Positions 35,792 through 46,224 are shown, counted from the stretch's first letter. The stretch: 64,000 nucleotides of DNA from Flammeovirgaceae bacterium SG7u.111 (GCA_034044135.1 CP139021.1:4169635-4233634); one strand, 5' to 3'. Notes: generated by a model from the letters alone, not told the origin. Made by a program: numbers and translations.

Positions 35792-36256
35792 ATGCAAAAA
35801 CTCGTTGTCTTCGATTTGGATTTTACCCTTTGGGATGCAGGCGGCACTTGGTGCGACCATACCAACCCGCCCTACAAGCGTATTCGCCATTATATAGAAG
35901 ATGCCACGGGAGCGCGCATCGTATTGTACCCCGAAGTGTTGGTGATTTTGGAAGAGTTAAGCAAACAAAATATACCAATGGCACTTGCTTCCCGAACGGG
36001 AGCTCCGCCTTGGGCTAGAGAATTGTTGGCTCTGTTTGAAATTGAGAACTATTTTGAATTTCAGGAAATTTACCCGGGTAGCAAAATCCAGCATTTTGCC
36101 CAGCTGCAAAAAGCCAGCGGCTTAGCTTATGAACAAATGATTTTCTTTGACGATGAAATGCGGAATATAACCGAAGTGGGAGCTTTGGGGGTAAAAGCTG
36201 TGCATGTGGAAAATGGGATTAATAAGCAGGTTGTTTACGATTCACTTTCTGTTTAA
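35792..36256 (+). CDS. magnesium-dependent phosphatase-1 (HAD superfamily)
   Basis: 154 residues. The HAD motif I is VFDLDFTLWDAGG with nucleophile D8 and acid D10. Motif II is ALASRTGAP (about 70). The end of the core carries IFFDDEMRNI (about 116-125), the metal-binding acidic pair. This order and the short length fit the MDP-1 family, proposed to dephosphorylate protein tyrosine or sugar phosphates. The physiological substrate is not known. It has its own promoter. Confidence 0.82.
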   Translation: MQKLVVFDLDFTLWDAGGTWCDHTNPPYKRIRHYIEDATGARIVLYPEVLVILEELSKQNIPMALASRTGAPPWARELLALFEIENYFEFQEIYPGSKIQHFAQLQKASGLAYEQMIFFDDEMRNITEVGALGVKAVHVENGINKQVVYDSLSV

Positions 36257-36318
36257 TAAATCGAAAAACAAAAATTATAGTATTCCGTACAACATACCAA
36301 ACAAAAACCTACTGTTCT

Positions 36319-36625
36319 ATGAAAACCTACACCCAGCAAGACACACAACTGGAAAAAATCTTATTTTTCACAAGCCTCACCACTGCACTTTTTACGTTAG
36401 GCATTTTTATAAATCATACCTTTTTCCAATCGGAGCATGTGCTCATTGGCGTATTCCAAGAACTACTGACTTTACCTGCTATTCTTGCCCAACCCATTAT
36501 CATAGCAATGAGTTTTACGCCTTTTTATTCGGAACAACTATAATCTAAAGTCCCTCGCCTTTACAAGCCTTACCCTTGCTACCATAGTGCTTAGCTCGGT
36601 TTGTTTGGGGTTTGTGATGGAATAA
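36319..36625 (+). CDS. small two-helix membrane protein, possibly frameshifted
   Basis: The open frame 36319-36543 encodes 74 residues with hydrophobic segments at about 16-32 and 45-63. Directly after its stop, another frame continues as NLKSLAFTSLTLATIVLSS and ends with a TAA at 36623. This would be a further membrane helix. A single frame change at about 36540 would join the two into a protein of about 101 residues, so the gene is likely either frameshifted or mis-sequenced. The function is unknown. Confidence 0.5.
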
Positions 36626-36657
36626 AAAAAGGACTGCCATACTAATAGCAGCCCTTT
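36624..36657 (-). terminator. terminator of the SusC/SusD operon
   Basis: On the minus strand AAAGGGCTGC / GCAGTCCTTT (one G-T) is followed by seven T, just after the stop of the last gene of the operon. Confidence 0.8.
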
Positions 36658-36684
36658 CAAAAAGTATATAAACAGTCACTTAAA

Positions 36685-37602
36685 CTATTTCAATGTTATT
36701 GGCCAATCGACTCCACCTGGGTACATAATTTTTGCAACTCCTGCTTCTCCGTAGGTATTCTCCCAATCAATCGTCCACACATCCCCTTCTATGGTTGAAA
36801 CAAAAGTCCATGTATCTCCATATACATCCACAAAGCCTGTAAAACTCACCTCAGTACATACATCTGTGAAGGTAAGCGTAGTGCTATTGGCTGCTCCACC
36901 ACCATAACAATCACCGTAAGCACCAAAACTCCAATCTGAAAACACATATACACCTCCGCCAAGAGCTTCTATATCAACCGAGCCTGTAGCACTGCCACCA
37001 CACCACGTAGTACTCTCATATTCGAAAGTACCTTCTAGGTCTGAAGGACAAGCAGCTGGCAAGGTAAAGTTAAAGTGGGCTTGGAATGCCGCACCTCTTA
37101 CAGCTGCAGAAGAATTCTCATAACCAAAAACCTGCCCATCATCAAGTGTTATAAACCCCTCGAATTTGAAATTATCACCAGGTGCTAAATCAGCAGCTGA
37201 AATACCTAATGCCGAAAGCATTTCAGGAGTTGTGATCGTTACGTCCTGCAAGCTTTTCAACCCATCTTCTGAGTCTACAAAATCACTTGGTCCCCAGCTT
37301 AAAAATGTAGAAACAGTAATATCCTCCCCTCCTCCTGCTGGTTCGTAAATCAGGCTAAGTCTATATTCCGTTACTTTTTTGCCATCATCAGTATCTTTGA
37401 ACTCCACGGAGTAGGTGTATTTAGATGCATTGATGGTAGTTTCATCAAAAACATTTATCAACTTATCAGACTCACTCATAAGTTTTATGTAAGCTCCTTT
37501 TCCCGAATCTTCAAATGTCAGGATAGGCTTCAGGTTCTCATCAGCACAACCTAGTAGGCTCAAAAGAACTAATATAAATATTAACTTTTTACTTAATTTC
37601 AT
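36685..37602 (-). CDS. lipoprotein of the Sus-like locus
   Basis: 305 residues with a lipobox ending LLGC, so Cys19 is acylated. The mature protein is rich in beta strands and Asp/Gly (ILTFEDSGKGAYIKLM, YSVEFKDTDDGKKVTEYRL). A C-terminal half with WCGGSATGSVDIEALGGG looks like a separate domain. It follows susD by 21 bases and occupies the place of SusE/SusF-type surface glycan-binding lipoproteins. I do not recognise a named family. Ligand binding on the cell surface is inferred from position. Confidence 0.7.
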   Translation of the reverse strand: MKLSKKLIFILVLLSLLGCADENLKPILTFEDSGKGAYIKLMSESDKLINVFDETTINASKYTYSVEFKDTDDGKKVTEYRLSLIYEPAGGGEDITVSTFLSWGPSDFVDSEDGLKSLQDVTITTPEMLSALGISAADLAPGDNFKFEGFITLDDGQVFGYENSSAAVRGAAFQAHFNFTLPAACPSDLEGTFEYESTTWCGGSATGSVDIEALGGGVYVFSDWSFGAYGDCYGGGAANSTTLTFTDVCTEVSFTGFVDVYGDTWTFVSTIEGDVWTIDWENTYGEAGVAKIMYPGGVDWPITLK

Positions 37603-37623
37603 TTTACTATCAACTTAGTTTCA

Positions 37624-39348
37624 TTAATAAAGATCGATGCTTTCATTATCCCAAAATACTGGAACAGTAATAGATTTTTGAGTTGCGTTTCCATTCCTAT
37701 CCACATTCACGGCAGGATATAGGAAAGATCTCATAAATTCTCCAGGAGAAGTTTCCAATGGAGGAGCCATATTTGCAGGCTTGCCAGTTCTGCGGTACAT
37801 GTTGTACGATTCTACACCATTTCCCCACAAGGCGATATAGTATTCCTTCATGATCACATCTAATTTTGCATCAGTTGTGGGTGCGGCATCATATTTTTCC
37901 AATACATAGCTAACATATTCTGCCACATCTTCTTCTGTAGGTACAAAAGCATCTTGCACACTTATCAATTCACCTCTTTGGTCAATTTGCTTACTAAACG
38001 TACTTCCATCTCTTGACGCAAAACCCTGAACCTTAGCAATTGATTTTTCTATTCCGCTTTGCAACATTGCTCTTGGATCGTCATTTGTTCCAAGGGTAAG
38101 CGCTGCTTCCGCTCTTAAGAAATCTGCATAAGAAGCAAGCATGACAGGCCAAATCCCTTGCCCTTTAGCACCAGTAGTACCACTTTGTTGCTGATCTTCA
38201 TAAGAGTTTTCATCAAACAATCCGCCAAAAGGATACAGACCATAGATAGTCCTGATTGGGCCATCTGGTGGAATACCTTCACTGTTAAGGTGATCTCTAC
38301 CTAAATAACCATCACCAAGGAATGCCACACAATAAGGCAACCTAGGGTCAACATCATCGTAGTGAGATGGTTTTTGGTCAGGATCAGGATAAGAAGAAAA
38401 ATGACAGCCATACACCGTTACGTCCTGCTCATCTGCTTTTTCCACTTGCCTATAGAAATAATACCTGATTCTAGGATCTACTACCGGATTTCCATCGCCA
38501 TCTAGCTTATCTGCTCTTAATAGCCACATATAATAGTTGGACATATAAGCACCATCTGAAGTCTCATAGCTATTGTTATAATTAGGGTGGCGTGAGTTAG
38601 GGTTTTCTCTGGTAGTACCATAAGAAAGTTGGAAATCCTCGCTTTCAGTATCAATAAGCTCGGCACCTATCAAGCTATTGATAGTCGATTTAGAAGCCTC
38701 TGGGTTTACCAACCTAGTGGTAACAGCAGCTCTGAGTTTTAGCGTATTTGCAAACGCAATCCACTTGTCTACATCGCCATCGTAAAAATTGTCATACGCA
38801 GGAGATGGAGAGTTCCCCGCATTGCTTAGAGTAGCAATAGATTCATCTAGCAAGGCAATAGCAGCAGCATACACTTCACTTCCAGATTCCGAAGAAGGAG
38901 ATATCACACTTATTCCTTGAGTAGCCTCTGTATAAGGAACATCCCCAAACAAGTCCACCAAAACCAACATAGTGTAAGCTTTAAGAATATTAGCTGTCCC
39001 TGCATAAACTGGCAGTTCTCTTTCTTTTGAAATCTCTACCAAGGTATTTATATCAGGCCACAATCCACTATACGCTGATTGCCAGATACCATTAAAATTC
39101 GCAGGACTTGAAGCATTTTCATACTGGTAAGAACTTGTATTTGCAATCATCCTGGATATAGATGCTGGATAATACCAAGTACTACCTACAAAACCTGCCA
39201 TGCTAATTTGTACACTGTTGTACAAATCGTTTATGTCCACATTTCCCGGAGATACCTCTACCGGATTATTCAAGTTTTCATCTAAAGCATCGCAAGCTGT
39301 AAAGCAGATGATGGATGCTAATAGAAATATCTTAACTATTTTCTTCAT
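37624..39348 (-). CDS. SusD/RagB-family nutrient-binding lipoprotein
   Basis: 574 residues with lipobox IICFTAC giving Cys19. Early sequence NNPVEVSPGNVDINDLYNSVQISMAGF and many paired helices (ILKAYTMLVLVDLFGDVPYTEA, WIAFANTLKLRAAVTT) are typical of the SusD-like-2 type. C-terminal ALWGNGVESYNMYRRTGKP is also characteristic. SusD proteins sit on the outer membrane as a lid over their SusC partner and capture oligosaccharides or peptides. SusC is immediately upstream (45 bases). The substrate is unknown, and no glycosidase gene is in this operon. Confidence 0.93.
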   Translation of the reverse strand: MKKIVKIFLLASIICFTACDALDENLNNPVEVSPGNVDINDLYNSVQISMAGFVGSTWYYPASISRMIANTSSYQYENASSPANFNGIWQSAYSGLWPDINTLVEISKERELPVYAGTANILKAYTMLVLVDLFGDVPYTEATQGISVISPSSESGSEVYAAAIALLDESIATLSNAGNSPSPAYDNFYDGDVDKWIAFANTLKLRAAVTTRLVNPEASKSTINSLIGAELIDTESEDFQLSYGTTRENPNSRHPNYNNSYETSDGAYMSNYYMWLLRADKLDGDGNPVVDPRIRYYFYRQVEKADEQDVTVYGCHFSSYPDPDQKPSHYDDVDPRLPYCVAFLGDGYLGRDHLNSEGIPPDGPIRTIYGLYPFGGLFDENSYEDQQQSGTTGAKGQGIWPVMLASYADFLRAEAALTLGTNDDPRAMLQSGIEKSIAKVQGFASRDGSTFSKQIDQRGELISVQDAFVPTEEDVAEYVSYVLEKYDAAPTTDAKLDVIMKEYYIALWGNGVESYNMYRRTGKPANMAPPLETSPGEFMRSFLYPAVNVDRNGNATQKSITVPVFWDNESIDLY

Positions 39349-39393
39349 TAGAATTTCTTTTTAAATTGATTATTTATCAGCCAGATAAGCCAA

Positions 39394-42300
39394 TTAGAAA
39401 GTTAGGCTCAAAGTAGCTCCATAACGCTTTGCGGTAGGTGCTGTTCTGAAGTCAAACCCACGACCGTTACCTACACCCAAGCTAAGCACTTCGGGGTCGA
39501 AGTTGATGCCCTTAGGAAAGTTAGGCGCAGAGTAGAAAAGGTTCTCTCCAGAGATAGTAAATGAAGCCCTTCCAAATGGTGTTTTAGTCAGAAGACTTTT
39601 AGGCAAAGCATACGCTAAAGAAACCTCACGCAACCTGATGACAGTAGCATCAAATACAGAACCTTTATCGGCACCAAAATACGCATCAAAGAACACGTCA
39701 CCACCGTAAGTTTGGATATCATTTGGTGAACCATCGCCTTTTACCCCTGGAAGTATAATTGGCTGAAATCTATCAAAACCAGTATCGGTAGTATTACCAC
39801 GTGCCATAAGCGAACCGACAGTCGAAGAATAAATATCTCCACCATGAATGTAGTTCCACTGGAAGCCAAAGGAGAACCCTTTGTATGTAAATGTATTGGT
39901 CATGTTGGCTTGGAAATCAGGGTTTGGATCGCCTATAATCACACTTTCTGAGTTTTCAGTATAAGAACCTTGTCCATTTACAAGTAGCTCCCCAGTTTCC
40001 TCATGCCTGTTAAAGTCCGTCCCCAACATAGCGCCATAAGGCTCTCCTGGTCTTGCTACGTTAGCTAAGGTTGTGTAACCTGAAATAATCACTTGATCAA
40101 CACCAGAAATAATACTTTCAACTTTGCTTATATTCTTAGTATAGTTCAAATTCATGTTCCATTCAAACCCACTAGATGTTTTAACTGGCGTAAAGTTCAG
40201 ACCCAATTCAATACCTTTGTTACTTACTTCTGCCCCATTGACCGTAGTTAAAGAATAACCAGTAGCAGGGTCGAGAGGCAAGTTGATAATTAGATCTTTT
40301 GAGGTTTTGTCGTACAATGACAGATCTACTCCAATTCTACCTGCAAAAAGCTGTGCTTCCAAACCAAATTCTAATTCTGAGTGTAGTTCTGGAGATAAAT
40401 CAGGGTTACCTAATTCATCGCTAACAGAGTTCGTATTTAGCTGAGTACCGTCAGGTCCCACAAATACATTGGTAGCAGCATTGAGTACGGATCTGGTTTT
40501 ATACGGATCTGGATAACCAGCTGATGTTCCATAACTTAACCTAAATTTGGCATAATCTACTACCCCATTATTGGCTAAAGCAGGTATGGCTTCGAAAGGA
40601 AGGAAAGAAACACTGGCAGATGGGTACAAAATTGATCTATTTTCGACTTCAAGTGTTGATGTAACGTCGTTTCTACCTTGTAGAGTCAAATAAACAAAAC
40701 CATTGTAACCTGCAGTCAAGGTTCCATATACACCAAGCGTATTTTTCTCTTCGTAACCGGTCCCAGCATTTGAGCTCACAAATTTGTCATGGGCAAAAAG
40801 GTTGTAAACTAATTGGTTATTACTATAAATACCCTGCCCTTCAGCTATTTGCGAACGGTAGTTTACCCCTAATACGCCATTTAAACTGATACCATTGTCA
40901 AAGCTTTTATCATACATTAAGTTGGCTACATGATCGGTCCATCTGCTCTTTAGTGTGCTAGTAGAATAGTACCCGTCGTTGTCTCCTCCACCACTACCTT
41001 TGTTTACTTTTCTTTCATTGGTTTGGGTATAGTTATCAATTGAAAGCCTATACTGGAACTGCAACCAATCATTAAATTCATACCCTATTTGAGCATTAGC
41101 AAAAAAGCGCTGTACATATTCTTCGTCTGATTTATTATTTAAGTTCCACATTGGGTGTTCAATAGTAGAACCCCTTCTATAATAAACGTTTGACCCATCA
41201 ATTGGCGACTGATAAGGCAGGTTCATCATATCGATTGACCTTGGTGTAAAAAGTACCGCAGCAAAAAGCCCATCACCAGCACCGCCAAATGCAGGGTTTG
41301 TTAGAGGTCTTCTTATTTCAGAATCTACATAATTGAAATTACTTTTCAATGTAATTCCGTTGTCTAGCTTTGTTTGTGCACCTAGTCCAAAGTTGTGCTT
41401 TTTCTGGAAGTTAGATGCACCGCCACCCCTCATTTCATCGAGTTTAGGAAGGAAACCTTGATCGTCCAAATATGAATAAGTAGCACTAACGGACGAGCCA
41501 TTACCTACGTTCCTCGATATTGAAACTGAAGTATTTGTTGTGAGACCTGGTTTTTCAAAAAACTGCTCTACAGACTCATATGGCTTATATTCATAACGTT
41601 CTCCAATATATTCAGGAAAATCATCGTTGTATTGCGTTTGATCGTAAGGGTGAGCAATAGTTCCATCATCATCTATACCGTTTGAACCTCTTGTATCAAA
41701 AGAAGGTCCCCAAGTAGAGAAATACCAACCAAAATCGCCGGAGAAACCATTACCATAAATATCCTGATAATCAGGAATATTTGCTACTTCGGTAGCAGAA
41801 ACTTGCTGGGTAAAGGATACTTCAAACCCTTTGTTTGACATTCCAGAAGAACCGTTTTTAGTCGTTACCAATATTACTCCATTTCTACCAGCCTCACCAT
41901 AAAGGACAGTTGCTGACAAACCTTTTAGAATACTAATGTCTTCAATGGTTTGAGGATCTAAATCCAAGAAACGAGAAGAAGCTGCACCCCCACCACTTGC
42001 AAAGCCACCAGTGCTGTTTGCATCAGAGTTGAATGGAACGCCATCCACTACGAAAAGAGGCTGGTTAGAGCCAGTGATTGAAGAGTAGCCCCTGATAATG
42101 ATGTTGGTACCAGAGCCAGCAAGCCCAGAAGTTTGAGCGATGTCGACACCTGTTGCCTTACCTCTCAAGAGCTTTGCTACATCCTTTTGGGTTCTAGCTT
42201 CGAGGGATTTTGTACCAATAGAGGATACACCATAACCTAAAGAAGCTTTCTCTTGAGTGAGTCCAAGCGCTGTTACCACCACCTCTGTAAGTTCTGTGGC

Positions 42301-42594
42301 ATCTGGCATTAATTTCACATCTACTTTTGACATGCCCTCAATCTCTACTTCTTGTGATAAGAAACCGATGTAGGAAAACATCAGAATGACTGCATTTTCT
42401 GGAGCCTCAACTGTGAATTTACCATCAATATCGGTGATGGTGCCTGTGGTTGTGCCTTTTACTATGACGTTCACCCCAGGTAGTGGGGAATCGTCTTCAC
42501 CGGAAAGCACAGTTCCGGTAATTGTTCTTTGCTGCGCCATTGTTGAAAACAGAGCACAGAAAAAGAACATGAAGATTAGTAATAAATGCTTCAT
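39394..42594 (-). CDS. SusC/RagA-family TonB-linked outer membrane transporter
   Basis: 1066 residues with a signal peptide ending about residue 20 (FSTMAQ). A CarboxypepD-regulatory-like domain (about 22-105, ITGTVLSGEDDSPLPGVNV) is followed by the plug with the SusC signature region ITGSNQPLFVVDGVPFNS and LKGLSATVLYGEAGRNGVI. A large barrel ends in RYGATLSLTF. No STN domain is present, so anti-sigma signalling is not expected. It imports the ligand delivered by the adjacent SusD, powered by TonB. A LytS/LytTR pair lies 790 bases upstream on the same strand. Confidence 0.95.
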   Translation of the reverse strand: MKHLLLIFMFFFCALFSTMAQQRTITGTVLSGEDDSPLPGVNVIVKGTTTGTITDIDGKFTVEAPENAVILMFSYIGFLSQEVEIEGMSKVDVKLMPDATELTEVVVTALGLTQEKASLGYGVSSIGTKSLEARTQKDVAKLLRGKATGVDIAQTSGLAGSGTNIIIRGYSSITGSNQPLFVVDGVPFNSDANSTGGFASGGGAASSRFLDLDPQTIEDISILKGLSATVLYGEAGRNGVILVTTKNGSSGMSNKGFEVSFTQQVSATEVANIPDYQDIYGNGFSGDFGWYFSTWGPSFDTRGSNGIDDDGTIAHPYDQTQYNDDFPEYIGERYEYKPYESVEQFFEKPGLTTNTSVSISRNVGNGSSVSATYSYLDDQGFLPKLDEMRGGGASNFQKKHNFGLGAQTKLDNGITLKSNFNYVDSEIRRPLTNPAFGGAGDGLFAAVLFTPRSIDMMNLPYQSPIDGSNVYYRRGSTIEHPMWNLNNKSDEEYVQRFFANAQIGYEFNDWLQFQYRLSIDNYTQTNERKVNKGSGGGDNDGYYSTSTLKSRWTDHVANLMYDKSFDNGISLNGVLGVNYRSQIAEGQGIYSNNQLVYNLFAHDKFVSSNAGTGYEEKNTLGVYGTLTAGYNGFVYLTLQGRNDVTSTLEVENRSILYPSASVSFLPFEAIPALANNGVVDYAKFRLSYGTSAGYPDPYKTRSVLNAATNVFVGPDGTQLNTNSVSDELGNPDLSPELHSELEFGLEAQLFAGRIGVDLSLYDKTSKDLIINLPLDPATGYSLTTVNGAEVSNKGIELGLNFTPVKTSSGFEWNMNLNYTKNISKVESIISGVDQVIISGYTTLANVARPGEPYGAMLGTDFNRHEETGELLVNGQGSYTENSESVIIGDPNPDFQANMTNTFTYKGFSFGFQWNYIHGGDIYSSTVGSLMARGNTTDTGFDRFQPIILPGVKGDGSPNDIQTYGGDVFFDAYFGADKGSVFDATVIRLREVSLAYALPKSLLTKTPFGRASFTISGENLFYSAPNFPKGINFDPEVLSLGVGNGRGFDFRTAPTAKRYGATLSLTF

Positions 42595-43382
42595 GACTTG
42601 ATTGTTGTAAGTTAAATAATTGATTAAATAGTTTTAGCTAATTGTTATTTGACACTAATTCGATAGTTTTTTGACATAGGAATCCCTAGCCTATTTGTGG
42701 TTATAGACTGTTATTATTCGCTATTTTTTGCTTTTCATTTGACAGTTAAGCACATGGCGACACATGCCTATTTGTAAGTACAACAGGTTGCTATTGGTAC
42801 AATTTGTTTGATATCAAAATTTAAGTTGGGTTGGGTAGATTGTGAGTCTATAAAAAAGGCATAATAAAACACTTACTAAGCTTCTTTAATAAGCTTTGAA
42901 AAAGTAAATGAAGATTAAGGTGTTGAGGTGATGATAAGTAAATGACACTGAGAAGGCAGAGTATATATTACTCTTTCGCTAATTTTAATTACTCAAACAT
43001 AAATAAAATTATTCACTTAAAAAAAAATACTACCTTTAAAAGCACAAAATAACCATACAAATACTTAACAAAACACAATTATGCAGTTATTATTGAATAT
43101 ATAAAATGCTTATTTTCAGCGACAAACTCTATTTATGATTTATCGTATTGTTTTTTTGAAAAAAAATATAAATAACGTGAAGCTTTGAAAATTGAGAGCT
43201 AATTTAAAAGGTTAGAGATTATATCACGATTTGCGACAGTGATGATTTTATGGAATCAGAATGAAACCAAAAACATTATTTTCAACTCAATTTCTAATGT
43301 TTCTTGAAATGGAAAAACCTATACAAACCAAACCGTGATAATGTCTATCAATACCTCTTACATACCCAACTCCCCTTCACTC
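42595..43382. other. long intergenic region before susC
   Basis: 788 AT-rich bases with no convincing gene on either strand. On the minus strand TATGTTTG at 43001-42994 fits the -7 box, but no TTG lies 19 bases before it. The region probably holds the susC promoter, a leader of up to 400 bases and regulator sites. I cannot place them. Confidence 0.4.
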
Positions 43383-44099
43383 CTACTTCTTCCAAAGTTT
43401 TTTGTTGATCACTCGTTCCAGTACTTCTTCGCGATAAAGTCGACTAACAGGGATGCGATGCTTGCCAACTTCCAGCTCGTTACCTTCAAGTGAGTCCACT
43501 GCAGTGATGGCTACCAAATAGGATTTGTGTACTCGGATAAACTTAGATGAGGCAAGCTTTTCTTCTATGCTTTTGAGCGTGAACAAAGTGGTATGCTTGC
43601 CCGACCGTGTGACAATATTTACGTAATTTTGCATCCCTTCTACAAACAAGATCTCCGAGAGTTTTATCTTTTCATATTTGTACTCACATTTCACAAAAAA
43701 ACAATCGTCTTCTGAGTTTTCGGGTTGGCTACTTTGAGAAGTAACCCTATAATAATCATTGGCTTTATTTGCCGCTTTGAAAAAGCGCTGGAAGGTGACG
43801 GGCTTTAGCAGATAGTCTAACACATCGAGCTGGAAACTCTCTAGCGCATAGCTTTGGTAAGCACTGATAATGATGACCATTGGTGGATTTTGTAATGTCT
43901 TCAAAAAATCGACCCCTGTCAATTTAGGCATTTGGATATCCAAAAAGATTAAGTCAGGCATGTTCCCAGCCATTTCTTTGGATGCTTCCAAAGGATGCTC
44001 GTACTTGCCCACCAAATCCAAAAACTCAATCTCTTTGATGTAATTTGCTATGCCCTCCCTAGCCAACGGCTCATCATCTATTATAATGCATTTGATCAT
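43383..44099 (-). CDS. LytTR-family response regulator
   Basis: 238 residues. The receiver domain has D8/D9 and phospho-acceptor D54 (IFLDIQMPK), with LKPVTF near 104. The LytTR DNA-binding domain occupies about 140-235 (IKLSEILFVEGMQNYVNIVT, IRVHKSYLVAI, IPVSRLYRE). Its start lies one base after the stop of the kinase gene. The SusC/SusD locus downstream in the same direction is a possible target. Confidence 0.92.
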   Translation of the reverse strand: MIKCIIIDDEPLAREGIANYIKEIEFLDLVGKYEHPLEASKEMAGNMPDLIFLDIQMPKLTGVDFLKTLQNPPMVIIISAYQSYALESFQLDVLDYLLKPVTFQRFFKAANKANDYYRVTSQSSQPENSEDDCFFVKCEYKYEKIKLSEILFVEGMQNYVNIVTRSGKHTTLFTLKSIEEKLASSKFIRVHKSYLVAITAVDSLEGNELEVGKHRIPVSRLYREEVLERVINKKLWKK

Positions 44100-44100
44100 A

Positions 44101-45159
44101 TTAGCTACTTGCTATGTTTAACTCCAAATTGACAGAAAAAAGATTGTTTTGGCGGCATATTACCAAGGTATGTTTGTCTCCATAGAGCAAGGCCAGCCTT
44201 CTTTTCACATTTTGCAAACCTATCCCTCCAGACTTCTTTTTTACGCCCTCCCCCACTACTTCTTCTGTCGAACAGGTGTTTTCCAACTTAAAAAACAAAC
44301 TTCCATTTTCTGCTTTCAAATGTAAAGAAATATACTTCTTCCCCTCTTTTCCTTCACCCAAATGTTTGAAAGCATTTTCCAAAAATGCAAGTAGGATATG
44401 GGGGGCAATTTGTACTGAACTATCCTCTTCCAGCTCAACCGTACTTTCAAAGACTACATCCTCTCCTTTTCTCAGCTTTTCAAGTTCTGTATAACTCGTA
44501 AGGTATTCCAACTCTTTGCGCAAGGGAATAAACTCTTCATTGCTTTCGTACAATTGGTAGCGCAACAATTCGGAAAACTTCGCCAAAGCTTCTGATGCCT
44601 CGTTTTGGTCTTTGTGGATGAGGAAAAAAATGGAATTGATGGTGTTGAACAGGAAATGTGGGTTGAGCTGCGCTTTCAAAAACTGAAGTTCCGTTTCTAG
44701 CTTTTCCTTTTCCAAGCGCTGATTTTGTCGGTTGGCATTTATCCACTCTTTTGCCAGTTTGATGATCATTACCAAAACAATGGTGCTAAACGAGCTGGCA
44801 AATGTGGTCTGAAAGAATATTTCATTTTCCAAATACTTCCCAAACACGCCTGGCTCGGGCAAAAATATGAGAAAATACCCCAGAATGATGAGTATCGATG
44901 AACAAGCAATGGTGAGCACAAGCGTTATTATATAAATAAAGTATTTCCCTTTTTTAAGGAATTTGGGTACGAGGTAATACACATTAAAATAGCTGCCAGT
45001 TGCATGTGCAAAAAGATACGCCAACGAAACAAGCAACCCAATGATGCTTAGCTTTTCAGCATACATTGCCGACCAAAACCCTTCATAAAGTACCCAAAAG
45101 GCTACGTGATCGAGTTTATAGCATGAAATAACGTTCGATGTTTTTTGTATAAGTGTCAT
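44101..45159 (-). CDS. LytS-type sensor histidine kinase
   Basis: 352 residues from the ATG at 45159. The in-frame TTG at 45186 adds nine unlikely residues and is not used. Four hydrophobic segments fill about 20-145. A coiled linker leads into ELQFLKAQLNPHFLFNTIN with the phospho-acceptor His. ATP-binding ENAFKHLG and GIGLQNVKRRLALLYG follow. It is coupled to the LytTR regulator with a one-base gap. The sensing domain has no recognised ligand site. Confidence 0.88.
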   Translation of the reverse strand: MTLIQKTSNVISCYKLDHVAFWVLYEGFWSAMYAEKLSIIGLLVSLAYLFAHATGSYFNVYYLVPKFLKKGKYFIYIITLVLTIACSSILIILGYFLIFLPEPGVFGKYLENEIFFQTTFASSFSTIVLVMIIKLAKEWINANRQNQRLEKEKLETELQFLKAQLNPHFLFNTINSIFFLIHKDQNEASEALAKFSELLRYQLYESNEEFIPLRKELEYLTSYTELEKLRKGEDVVFESTVELEEDSSVQIAPHILLAFLENAFKHLGEGKEGKKYISLHLKAENGSLFFKLENTCSTEEVVGEGVKKKSGGIGLQNVKRRLALLYGDKHTLVICRQNNLFSVNLELNIASS

Positions 45160-45433
45160 GTTAACGAGCTTGATCAACCCATCCAAGATAGGTCATTTCG
45201 GTTTTAGAAACGAATGTAAAAGGTCAACTGCAGCTCCCAGTTGACCAAAGGGCGCTGGCAAGTGATATCCTGTTTTACTCATCACAAAAAAGTAATCCAA
45301 TGACCTCAAATAGAGTTTTTTGCATCTAGTCAATTGCAAGGTATCGCTCGTCAAATAGAGTTTGATAATGGGGCAAAAGACGCTTTCATTGTATCGTAAA
45401 TCAAATCAAAAATCGCAACAAATCCCAAACGCC

Positions 45434-46162
45434 ATGAAAAACCTAAGTGTCATCATTGTACTAGTAATTGCTTTTGGAAGCCAAGTTTTTGCCCAAATTA
45501 CAGGAGTAAAAGCCTACGAGGCTTATGTGAAAGGAGAGCCCAACAATTTCCATACATTGGTAAAAGAACTAAAGAAGAGCAAAGTAAAAACAACTGAGCA
45601 GAAGCTGGAACTGCTCAAGCTCCAATACGGCTTGCTCAACTCTACCTTTGCCAAAATGGACGAAGACCTTTTCGATGACGAGTCGGACGCAGCGGTGGAC
45701 AATGCCAAAACGATTTTGGAAGCAGATAAAAACAATGCCGAAGCCAAAGCTTTGCTCGCTGGAATTTACGGGTTCAAAATAGCGTATAGCCCAATGAAAG
45801 GCATGTTTTTGGGAGGAAAAAGCAACAACTTACTCTCCGAAGCTATGCAAACTGCTCCTAATAATCCCGTTGTCCGCTTGATGAACGCTATCTCCGCTTT
45901 CAATACACCAGACATGTGGGGAGGTGACAAAAAAGTGGCAAGGGAAAATTTCTTAAAATCCATTGAGCTATTTGAAAACCAAGGTGCAAGCTTAGAAAAC
46001 AACTGGCTACTGTTGCATGCAAATGCTTGGTTGGGCCAAAGTTACTCTGAAGCCAACGAAGCAAAAAAAGCGGTGGAAACCTACCAAAAAGTACTCAAAG
46101 TAGCTCCTGAGTTTGATTGGGTAAAACATGTATTGCTCCCAAGGGCTGAGAAGAAGATGTAG
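45434..46162 (+). CDS. secreted TPR-like protein
   Basis: 242 residues from the ATG at 45434. The frame is open further upstream, but this start is followed directly by a signal peptide (NLSVIIVLVIAFGSQVFAQ). The mature protein has tetratricopeptide-like helix pairs (AKTILEADKNNAEAKALLAGIYG, EAKKAVETYQKVLKVAPEF) and ends with DWVKHVLLPRAEKKM. TPR proteins mediate protein contacts; no partner is evident. A broken copy of the same C-terminus is found at 55043-55105, so a paralogue existed nearby. It is a single gene with a strong terminator. Confidence 0.75.
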   Translation: MKNLSVIIVLVIAFGSQVFAQITGVKAYEAYVKGEPNNFHTLVKELKKSKVKTTEQKLELLKLQYGLLNSTFAKMDEDLFDDESDAAVDNAKTILEADKNNAEAKALLAGIYGFKIAYSPMKGMFLGGKSNNLLSEAMQTAPNNPVVRLMNAISAFNTPDMWGGDKKVARENFLKSIELFENQGASLENNWLLLHANAWLGQSYSEANEAKKAVETYQKVLKVAPEFDWVKHVLLPRAEKKM

Positions 46163-46181
46163 TTCTACTATAAATAGCCGT

Positions 46182-46224
46182 AATCTCTTCCTAAGAAAAT
46201 ACTTCTTAGGAAGAGATTTTTTTC
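46182..46224 (+). terminator. rho-independent terminator
   Basis: A 16-base perfect stem (AATCTCTTCCTAAGAA and its complement) with loop AATAC, followed by a T-run, 20 bases after the TPR gene. Confidence 0.95.

Noticed and set aside
42994-43001. Promoter of susC at TATGTTTG on the minus strand
   Set aside because: No -33 TTG at a proper distance and a leader of about 390 bases would be needed; not strong enough to annotate.
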